Source: Myotis daubentonii
Taxonomy: Eukaryota; Chordata; Mammalia; Chiroptera; Vespertilionidae
Assembly: GCF_963259705.1 (NCBI RefSeq)
Contig: NC_081847.1
Coordinates: forward strand, 86,736,485-86,800,484
Length of the DNA: 64,000 nucleotides
Direction: 5' to 3'
Numbering within the stretch: the stretch's first letter is position 1; each line of letters starts with the position of its first letter. The notes below the pieces were generated by a model that was given only the letters and a program-made list of their open reading frames with translations, had not been told where the DNA came from and made no database searches. The position numbers were made by a program, and so were the translations under genes. Below, in pieces: positions 55,775 to 64,000 of this stretch.

Positions 55775-57085
55775 TCATCAGCTAATCGAATAACCCCCAT
55801 TTCTTTGTCTCTAATAGAAAATAGTAGCAATTCCTCTGCCTTGCTTTTCTTAGGGTTCTATGGGGCTCATATGCAATCCTAGAAGTAAAACTGCTGCCTA
55901 AATCATAAAGAACTATAGTCGAATGTGAGCTGTGTTATTCCCTCTAGTCTATGGGGTAAGGTGACTTAAAACTTTGCCTTGAATTCAAGAAAGTAGGTGG
56001 CGTTCCCTGGATAACTTTGGGATGCACTTTGTGGTATGAGCTATTTTAAAATATGAGAATTTGTGGATTTGAAAATAATCTAAAAAGTCATATAGCCTAG
56101 CAACTTATTTGATATTTAAATTGGTTTTAGCACATCATTTCTGTCATCAGTCCCAGCTTGAATGCTCCAAGTGGCTAGGGAGTCATTGAGCTCTTCTTTA
56201 AGTCAGTCCCTTCTGGTAATGGATATTTTAGCTCCTAGAACATTCTTGACATTCACACAGTGGTTCCCTCTACCAACCCTGTAGTCCAGAATCCAGGTGG
56301 AAATCTTCTGTTCTGACCCTCCAGGGTTTCTCCATCATCTTTTTTTTTCAATTTTGCTTAGGACTTACCACTTCCCTGACCCAGGACACTAGAACCCTGG
56401 GGCTGCTGCTGTCTGCAGACACTAGGCCATTCTGACAAGAATGGCAATGAGCACTGAAGCTATAATTCAGGAAAAACTTGTGCCAGCTGCTGCCCACCGG
56501 GGTTCCCATTAGCTTGTCATTTCTTTGTGCTACTGTATACTTTCTCTGACAGGGACATGCCAGCTCTCAAACCTTTCCCTCAGGTCCCCATTTTGTCTCT
56601 CCTCAAATGTCCCCCGTTGTAACCACTTATTTTCTTGCTTGCCTCTTTGCCCTGATCCTCTCCCAACCCTCCTCTTGTTATCTGCAGGAGAAATTGTTGT
56701 TCACCTCCTGCCAAAGTGGCCGAATCCCCTATTGATTTTCCCGGCTCTGCCTTCATGACCTTGAGCAAGTCATGTCCCTTCTGTGCCCAGCTATTTTATC
56801 ATCTGAAATATTTAACTCCTAGTTATAAAAATTACGAATAAAATATACTTAGACTCAATGTTGGTTAATAATGTCATTGAATAAATATTTATTGATCACC
56901 CGTCTGGGGCCATACATGATCTAGATATCTAGATACCAATGAGGGTATCCTGGGCCTGCTTTCAAACCAATTAGTTTTCATAGATAAATAGGTAAGACAT
57001 GTGTAAAACAGGAAATTCATTAATTAAGAATTCTGCTTATGGAAAAGTGATAGAAGATTTGGTTATCTATATTGAAACCTTGAAT
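55775..57085. other. Non-coding stretch, nothing recognised
   Basis: No named repeat; frame 56525-56758 has no domain. T-run near 56341. Confidence 0.4.
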
Positions 57086-57091
57086 TTGTAT

Positions 57092-57325
57092 TGCTTATTT
57101 ATAGCTAGAATTACTGGTAAAGAGCACAGAATTTACAATCAAATCACCTGGTTCTGAAACGTAGTTGCCTTTTCACTAGATAAGTTATTTACTGTCTCCA
57201 TTTCTCATTTCTTTGCAAATGGGTATTATAAGATTATTTTGTAGTTTTGATGTGAGCATAAATGAGATAATGCATACAGAGCCCTGGGCAGAGAGCCTGG
57301 GATATAGCATGTGTTCATTAAATGG
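57092..57325 (+). mobile_element. MIR SINE
   Basis: 'actggtaaagagcacagaat', 'acctggttctgaaacgtagt', 'gagataatgcatacagagcc' and 'catgtgttcattaaatgg' in forward order. Confidence 0.85.
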
Positions 57326-57329
57326 TTGC

Positions 57330-58000
57330 TCTTACTACTATTGTTGGTGTCCTTAATTCTTACAGTTTGTGTTGTATTTCCTTTAATAATTGCTCTCCCT
57401 CTCTACTAGTGCTCCTAGCGTTGCAGCAATTCTTACTACCTCAGTGCCTTGAAGTTCTAAGACACTTTCATGATACAAGAAAGATCAGTACTTGATTTGC
57501 GATATTGGAACATTTATGGTAAAGTTGGTAGAGTCATGAGCTTGGGAATGGAGGTCTGTGTCCACGAGTTCCTTCTATCTCTCTCTCTTTTTTTTTTTTT
57601 TTGCTCAATCTCTCCATGTGCCTCCCAACACCTTCCCCACCAAAGCTGTCTGCCTGCTGTCTATGCAAAATGATAATCTTGGTTCTTGAAAATGTCTGTA
57701 AGGAATTATGGTACTTCACTATTATTTACACTTAATGAAGGTGAATTTATTAATTAGGGCTGCTTGAACAATACCTCCATCACCAGTCTCTGATATCGAA
57801 CACTCTAATTTCCAAGCCCTGGCACCTGTCCTACGATTGGATGAAGATTCAGAAACCCCTTGATCTGAAGAGATACTTTTGGGAAAACAGGACTTTGGAT
57901 ATTCTCTCTCCTTTACAAAGTGAGAATATACTCTCTTCTTCATTAGGGCGATGACATGGTAGGCTTCTATACTTCCTGATATTTTAGACACAAGTAAGTC
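57330..58000. other. Non-coding stretch, nothing recognised
   Basis: Pyrimidine/T-run at 57575-57602; no named repeat. Confidence 0.4.
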
Positions 58001-58468
58001 TGAGTAGCCCTGACTAGCACAGCTAGAGAGTAGGGGCGACTGGGGATTGAGAAAAAGAAAGAGACAGACACAGAGACATTAAGTAAAGCTGGAACCAGGT
58101 GGGGCACTGTTCTCAGATGGAGAGACAGTGACCCAGAGCTCGTGCAGTGCGTTTATTATATACGGCATGATACCAGGAAGTTTTACTAGAGTTTAAGACA
58201 AAAGGAAGCTATGTTAAGTCATGCTTAAAGATTAAGTTGTATTCTTCATACTTGTGGCTTCTTATAATTGCCAGGCCTGGCTGAGCCCGGATAATTGCAT
58301 CTGCCCCTGGCGCCTGGCTGAACCTAGATAATGGCACCCACCCCCTGGCACCTGAGTTAAAGGCCAGGACTGACAACATGCCTGCCTTTGGCGAGGTATG
58401 TTTCCAGGGCATGACTTTGCCGATGCCGCTGGACTCAGCGGACAATCTTTGCTCAGGTGCTCTGTACA
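58001..58468 (-). mobile_element. Probable solo retroviral LTR, class II-like
   Basis: On the minus strand it opens TGTACAGAGCACCTGAGC, has two 37-bp direct repeats in the U3 position, an A/T box followed by ataataaacgcactgcacg (polyadenylation signal and R region), and a pyrimidine-rich U5 (tctgtgtctgtctctttct) ending ...cccctactctctagctg. The order and size fit a betaretrovirus-like LTR. The right boundary in that direction is uncertain (58001 or 58011), and no clean 6-bp duplication is seen. No viral genes adjoin it. Confidence 0.55.
58276..58350. repeat. 37-bp direct repeat in LTR U3
   Basis: Copies at 58276-58312 and 58313-58350 share cctggctga, ataat and cccctggc. About three-quarters of positions match. 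Confidence 0.75.
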
Positions 58469-58469
58469 A

Positions 58470-59640
58470 GTGAGAAAAACTTTTATTAGTAGTTCTTTTG
58501 CAAAAATAAGTAGTATTCCATTTAGACCTTCTTAAACCAACACGTCAACCTCCCAAGATAATGCAGAAGTAAAATCATTCTATTGTTACTAAATAATTGA
58601 TATCTAAATGGGTATCTTCTTATACTAAAAAACACTGGGCTTTCTGTTCATTGGTATGTAACAGAGCCCCATGGTAATCTTGACTCCTATAAGGGTATAT
58701 ATGTCTCTACTATTTGGGAATCCCTCCGATCCCTGTTGGAAAGAGCTGTCAGCATTTAGATAGTGCAGTGATGAAGGAGTTAACTGAACCGGAAGTTGGC
58801 AAAGTATGATGCTGACAGCAGATGGTGTTGTCACATAGAGATATAATTGCATTAAAAAGCCCTTCAAAATAGTTTCTCAAGCTTTAGGTAACTTAGATGA
58901 CATTTAGCATGCTCTGGAAATCACTTAAATGGGTACAGAAATAAAAGAATCACGGAAGAAAAGGTCACCATCTGAATTTGTCTTGAGTCTTAACTGAGTC
59001 GAGACATCTGAGGCTCTTGTTTAATACTTGACAACTATTTAGAGCCCGCAGAATAGAATAATGTGTCATTGTTGCATTTTTAGCTCATTTTTGTGGGGAA
59101 GGTCTTCTGTCGCTGCCTGGAGCATATAATGGATCTAGTGCTCTAAAATATGAAGTCTGTGGGAAAAGAAAGAGTAAATTATCTTACATTCGGATACAGA
59201 AAAACTCACTGGAGCTTTTAGAGAGAGGTAGTTAATGCAATGGAAAACTACAGGAAAAACAGTTCTTTTTTCATGTTAGATTTGTCCCTCTTACTGAATA
59301 TGGTGCAGCAAGAATTAAATGTAAAGTGCTTTTTATAACATTGAGAAGCATTGCCAATATTGATGGGGAATCTAAGATTTTTTTATGGTGAGGGGAGTAT
59401 AGGATATATGAAAGACCTAAGAAATAGACTAAAAAAATTTAGAGCTAGAACAAAAGTGTATTTATTAACTTCTTGTTTTAGAGGTGAGACAGGCAAAGTC
59501 CAAACACGAGCCAGAGCTGTAACTCTTATCTGGCTTCAAAGTTGTAAACACTTTGCAATTATCCAAAATCTAAAAGATTTCATGGTCAAATATTTCTGTA
59601 TTTCCCATTATTTTACTACAAACATGAGTATTAGGTGAGA
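58470..59640. other. Non-coding stretch, nothing recognised
   Basis: Frame 59351-59638 (95 codons, plus) is basic and has no domain; no named repeat. Confidence 0.4.
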
Positions 59641-59649
59641 CCAGCATGT

Positions 59650-59795
59650 AAAAGCCTAGGCAGGCAGGACATGGTACTGATGAGGACATGGATTTGTGAT
59701 CCAGTCCTGACTCTATTCCTTATTAACTTACATGAAGTTACTTAACTTGTCTGACCTTGTTTATTATTTTTATCAAGGGAACAGTTATTAGCAGA
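59650..59795 (+). mobile_element. MIR fragment
   Basis: 'gtgatccagtcctgactcta' then 'catgaagttacttaacttgt' in forward MIR order. Confidence 0.65.
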
Positions 59796-60035
59796 GTGCA
59801 AGAGCTTTCTTGCAATGGTAGAATTATTAAAAGCAAAAGATGGCATGGTTTTATCTCCAAATTCTTGGGTCTAACTATTCAATTCTCCAACTGTGGCTCG
59901 CTATAGGTCCTATATAGCCTCTAACTTGCCACAAATGTACATATGTTGGCCTCATTGGATATGTTAGATCATAAGTAGCAGAGCTACTTAGATTAGACCC
60001 TGAACAAACGGAAGAAATTTTTCTTATTTGAGGAC

Positions 60036-60240
60036 AGTGGTTCCCAAACTGTGATCCCTGACCCAGCAGCATCAGTATCATATGGAAACCGATTGGAAAT
60101 GCACATTATTAAGCCCCACTCCAGACCTACTGAGGCAGTAACTATAGGGGTGGGAAGCATCAGAAACTCTCTTAAACCAGAAATTGATTTAAACAAACCC
60201 TCTAGGTTATCTGGTGTGTGCTAATGTTTGAAAATCACTG
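60036..60240. mobile_element. MER5-type hAT-Charlie element
   Basis: Starts ACAGTGGTTCCCAAACTGTG, has 'acccagcagcatcagtatca' and 'ccagacctactgaggcagta', and ends gtttgaaaatcactg. Confidence 0.8.
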
Positions 60241-60407
60241 GTCTAGAGAACAAAGAATTTTGTATCATCTGGTAAATATGTCAGAAAAATATGTCCATGT
60301 GTGGCGTATTTTGCCACCATAACTCAAAGAGATATATTAAGATTGTAGAGTGTGCACAAGATATAGTTACCCGTCCTTCTCTTCAGAGCATATTTCTTTC
60401 TTTTTTT

Positions 60408-60467
60408 AAAATCCTCACCTGATGATATTTTTTCCCATTGATTTTAGAGAGAGTGGAAGGGCAAAAG

Positions 60468-60532
<65 letters not shown>

Positions 60533-60712
60533 GCATTGACGTGAGACACATTGATTGGTTGCCTCCCGCATGCACCCTAACCAGAAGCTGGAGTTAGAAC
60601 CCACAACCAAGGTACATGCCCTTGAATGGGAATCAAACCCGTAAGCCTTCAATCCCAAAGCTGGTGCTCCAACCACTGAGACACACTGGCACTGAGCCAC
60701 ACTGGCCAGGGC
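60408..60712 (-). mobile_element. Ves-related SINE with GA expansion and head duplication
   Basis: Reverse: 'aaatcctcacctgatgatat', 'ttgattttagagagagtgga', GA run, 'acattgattggttgcctccc', head cactggccagggc. The flanks cagagcatatttctt (60384) and cagaacccatttctt (60713) form a diverged target duplication. Confidence 0.92.
60472..60523. repeat. (GA)26 microsatellite within SINE
   Basis: Perfect GA run in the same internal position of the SINE as the run at 40337. Confidence 0.95.
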
Positions 60713-61022
60713 CAGAACCCATTTCTTAACATTGATCATATCATTCCCTCAAAGAGTCTGCTGAAATGTCAGGCCCTGTATTTCCATGGCACCATCTCCT
60801 ACCCATGGTCATGTATGTATTGTACATGGCACTTACAGGACTGTTAGTTTCTGTTTATTTCATGTATCTCAGTATGAAGTTATCACCTTATTGGACAACC
60901 ATGTGGTCCTGTGTGGATAATAAGATGATCAGGACACTTGCAAATTAAACTGTGGCAAATTACCAGATGGCTGATGTGACCCTGCAAGATGGTGGAGGGT
61001 CTTGCCCCTTCTATCTTTTCTT

Positions 61023-61489
61023 TTATTTTTTATAATATATTTTATTGATTTTTTTGCAGAGAGGAAGGGAGACGGATAGAGAGCTATAAACATCGATGAG
61101 AGAGAAACATTGATCAGCTGCCTCCTGCATACCCCTTACTGGGGATGTGCCCGCAACCAAGGCAATGCCCTTAACTGGAATCGAACCTGGGACCCTTGAG
61201 TCCACAGGCTGATGCTCTATCCACTGAGCCAAACCGGCTAGGGCAGTGATGGCGAACCTATGACACCTATGTCACCTCTGACATGCAAACTCATTTTTTT
61301 GGTTGATCTTTCTTTGTTAAATGGCATTTAAATATATAAAATAAATATCAAAAATATAAGTCTTTTTTTTTTACTATGGTTGCAAATATCAAAAAATTTC
61401 TATATGTGACACGGCACCAGAGTTAAGTTAGGGTTTTTCAAAATGCTGACACGCCAAGCTCAAAAGGCTCGCCATCACTGGGCTAGGGC
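61023..61489 (-). mobile_element. Ves-type SINE interrupted by hAT element
   Basis: Main body 61023-61243 in reverse ('atatattttattgatttttt', 'gatcagctgcctcctgcata', 'aactggaatcgaacctggg', gagccaaaccggctaggg). After the hAT the head is completed by ggctagggc at 61481-61489. SINE duplication: ccccttctatctttt (from about 61006) and ccccttctatctgtt (from 61492). Confidence 0.93.
61244..61480. mobile_element. hAT miniature element nested in SINE
   Basis: Starts CAGTGATGGCGAACCTATGA and ends GGCTCGCCATCACTG, good inverted termini. Perfect 8-bp duplication ggctaggg on both sides (61236-61243 and 61481-61488). A third hAT family, distinct from SPIN and from the 10-kb/47-kb pair. No transposase frame. 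Confidence 0.97.
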
Positions 61490-62880
61490 ATCCCCTTCTA
61501 TCTGTTCCATGGGAAATCACCTGTGGTTATTTTTCAGGTCCTGTCACCCATGATATTATTCAGTCTATCTTGCCTCTAGGAGAGAAGTGATGTTGCCTGG
61601 CCTTGGCCACACAGGAATCCTAGCATGTTCTCTGAAGTAAGGAAGCCAATGTTAATTGAGGCCGTTATTTCCAGCATCCCTGGGGTATAGGAAATAATAA
61701 TTTCCTATAATTTTCAGGATCTTGGTGTTCCATGCATTGTTGAAAAGCAAATGTCTTCTGAGTCCTCTTGAGGATCATTGAGAAGGAATGAGTGACTTAC
61801 ACAGGACAAATTCACTCCAGCATTTCTCTCTCTCTGAATTCTGCATTCCTTTTTGTATGATGCATATTAAGGAATTTGGGACATCTCAACTTCATTTACC
61901 CTGGGCCACTATTTGAATCCATGTTTTGGTCAATCAATAAAATGGATAATTAAAACCACTCCTAGTGGCTTATGCCACATCATCGGCTCCAGCATCTGCT
62001 AATTGCACCAATATTGATGTAATCACCCTAACTTTTAAATCAACTTTCCAGTCCTCGGCCTAGTGTCCATCCCTGTACATGTTCGCCAGGTGTTTAAATT
62101 GTGAATATTCTATAAGACTTTTCTAACTAAGCCTTTTCCCCAGGACCTGATTTTTGTTTTGCCCTGTGTCATCCCAACTCTGTGTTTGGAGCTGTTATGG
62201 GGCATTTGGGTAGCGCATGATGAGAATTGCATATCTTCTGTAAGACAGATACCACAACCTTTTCAGGGTTTTCAGGCAAGAAAGAACGTGCTGAAATGGC
62301 AGGAAAAGTCATCTTCCAGGGGAGTCCTAGTCGATGTAGAGTGTGAGTGTGTAGTGTGGGTCACCGATACCCTCCCATTTGCCACCATTCCAAGTCTTTA
62401 TATTCCACCTTTTTTTCTATCGATACTTTAACTTCCCTAAAGAGACCTGATGAATTCATCTGACATACTTCAGCAACCTACAGGATCAAACACTGAGTCA
62501 GATTTTTCAGCTTTCTTTACCCTGCAGCTGTAAGGGGTAAGAGATTATTTTAGTAGAGCTGTAGAGAGTTCCTGATTTTTTCTTTTTGCCTGTGCTTTGA
62601 GCCAATAATTTAGTATTTTGAGCTTGTCATGCTATTTCTTTGAGTTGTCTAATACTGTTAGAGGCATAACCCCAATTGTACAGTCCTTACAGTCCTTGAA
62701 TTTATGAAAATAAAAGAAAGAAAAGAAGCCATGTGGTTCTCTCCAGCCTTGCCTTCAATGGGCCTATCATTCCAAGTGATTGTAGGAGGTCATTTCTACT
62801 TCTGCACTGCATGCCAAGGGCTGTTAGATTTACAAGTCATAATTTCCCTGAGGCCCTATTTTCCCTGAGGCCTTATTGCG
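61490..62880. other. Non-coding stretch, nothing recognised
   Basis: Frame 62159-62431 (90 codons) has no domain; no named repeat. Confidence 0.4.
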
Positions 62881-62884
62881 TTGT

Positions 62885-63235
62885 ATCAATCAGGTTACTT
62901 AATTGCAAGTACCATAAATCAATATAAACTAACTTAAGCCCCAAAAGAATTAACTAAAATATACTGGGCAATCTAAAGAATCCCGAGAAGGTTCAGGGAA
63001 TTAGGATTAACTGCCACAGTTAGGAATGAGATAAAAATTGTATTATTGTTCTTGACATGCCACTTGCCCCACAACATGGAACGCTGTTGCTAGAGCCACT
63101 GTCACTGCAGACGTGGGAAGGTGGTTCCTGCCATCAGCACTAACTACCCCAGCAGCATCCTGTGCCTTGTCCATCACCGGCTTCCCATTAAAGTCTGACA
63201 TGGGCGCATATGGTTGACTTAGCCCGGCTGCTCTG
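62885..63235. other. Probable unassigned ancient interspersed repeat
   Basis: 'atcaggttacttaattgcaa' then 'aatataaactaacttaagcc' resembles a common mammalian ancient repeat, but I cannot place its family. Confidence 0.3.
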
Positions 63236-63299
63236 CCCAGGGTCTGGCTGTTGGAGCATTTTCACCTTTCAAAATGGAACGTGTTGTCAAATATTTATT

Positions 63300-63385
63300 C
63301 ACCAATATTGCATAAGGTGGTATTTGTAAAGCACTTACACAGGGCCTGCACGTACAGGAAGCTCTTAAACATGTAAAGTATATAA
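63300..63385 (-). mobile_element. Probable MIR fragment
   Basis: 'ttgtaaagcacttacacagg' and 'caggaagctcttaaacatg' are MIR-like. Confidence 0.35.
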
Positions 63386-63566
63386 TGCATATTATACATG
63401 AGGGACAATTGTACCATGAAAATTGGGTAACAGACAAGATGCCAAATGCTGTCTTTACAAAAGCTTTCAAGATTCTGCCTTGTGTTTCGGGAACTTAATG
63501 AAGATTGCCACCTTTGGTTCGTGGAGGCTAAGTGTGCTGCATTTCATGGCACTGTGCTACTTATTT

Positions 63567-63650
63567 TTTAAAAAAATATTTCTACTGATTTCAGAGAGGA
63601 AGGGAGAGGGAAAGAGAGACAGAACATCAGTGATGAGAGAGAACCACCGA
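63567..63650 (-). mobile_element. 5'-truncated Ves SINE with target duplication
   Basis: Only the tail and the first third are present: 'aaatatttctactgatttca', gagaggaagggagaggg, 'gatgagagagaaccaccga'. Flanks ctgtgctacttatt (63552) and ctgtgctacatatt (63651) form a duplication. Confidence 0.88.
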
Positions 63651-63824
63651 CCTGTGCTACATATTCATTCAACAAATATGTGTCTGCGACTTCCTATCTG
63701 TTTCTTCTTTAGGTTATCAGAAGGAATTGTGGGAGAAGCACACAGGGAGAGTATGCACCACTTGCCCTCAGATTGCCCATAATTCAAAGAGCAGAGAAAG
63801 GCGGACACCAGCATTGACTGAGCA

Positions 63825-63995
63825 TGCGTCACACACTTTGGGAGACTTAAACATTCTCTTTACTCTTCTCAAGGGCTGCAGTGGATAGCTGTTATCTCCA
63901 TTTGATAAGAAATGGAGCCTCAAAGGGTTTAACTTGTCCAAGGTCACGCAGGTAGGAGAGGGAGAAGTCCAGTTCATACCAGGCCTGGGTCATGA
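63825..63995 (-). mobile_element. MIR SINE
   Basis: 'gttatctccatttgataaga', 'gcctcaaagggtttaacttg' and 'ccaaggtcacgcaggtagg' in reverse MIR order; continues to the window end. Confidence 0.8.
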
Positions 63996-64000
63996 TTTGG

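Noticed and set aside
1266..63650. tRNA genes suggested by box A/box B-like sequences
   Set aside because: All lie in the heads of Ves SINEs or MIRs; none folds as a complete tRNA with an anticodon arm in a unique context.

Overview
The window is vertebrate nuclear DNA, almost certainly from a vesper bat (Vespertilionidae, Myotis or a relative). The diagnosis rests on the repeats. There are about eighteen tRNA-derived Ves-type SINEs, two HeliBat Helitrons (5' TC, 3' hairpin then CTAG), two SPIN hAT elements, further hAT miniature elements with 8-bp target duplications, and a mariner miniature element. This mix of recently active class II DNA elements beside Ves SINEs is, among mammals, characteristic of vesper bats. 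Beneath them lies the ordinary ancient mammalian layer: MIR, L2, L1 3' ends, MER5-type hAT-Charlie elements and MLT1/MaLR LTRs.

I find no coding exon, rRNA, tRNA or CRISPR. The open reading frames are short (longest 169 codons, 47545-48054, minus). Many lie inside SINEs, LTRs or microsatellites, and none gives a recognisable protein apart from one weak RRM-like peptide at 5684-5899. The window is best read as intergenic or deep intronic DNA.

Layout. 1-362 is the end of a hAT miniature element. 0.4-8.3 kb holds a SINE, MIR, L2, a repeat-poor candidate regulatory block (about 4.56-5.38 kb) and an LTR-like piece with tandem motifs (6.44 kb). 8.3-12 kb holds a SINE, a solo LTR, a hAT element and a long HeliBat in close succession. 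12-19 kb is MIR, L2, MLT1 and SPIN. At 19.3-19.8 kb a HeliBat sits inside a mariner element. 20-40 kb is mainly old repeats with scattered SINEs, including a SINE that splits a MER5 element (35.1-35.6 kb) and a GC-rich unexplained block (38.7-39.2 kb). At 41-42.7 kb an L1 contains a MaLR LTR that contains SPIN. 47-50 kb has a second hAT of the 10-kb family, a G-rich block and abutting AP-1 motifs. 50-64 kb has more SINEs, an MLT1, an L2, a retroviral-type LTR with a 37-bp direct repeat (58.3 kb), and a hAT inside a SINE (61.2 kb).

No genes act together here. What the window offers is a readable insertion history from nested elements and target-site duplications, plus a few repeat-free stretches that could be cis-regulatory. 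I saw no convincing new biological system.
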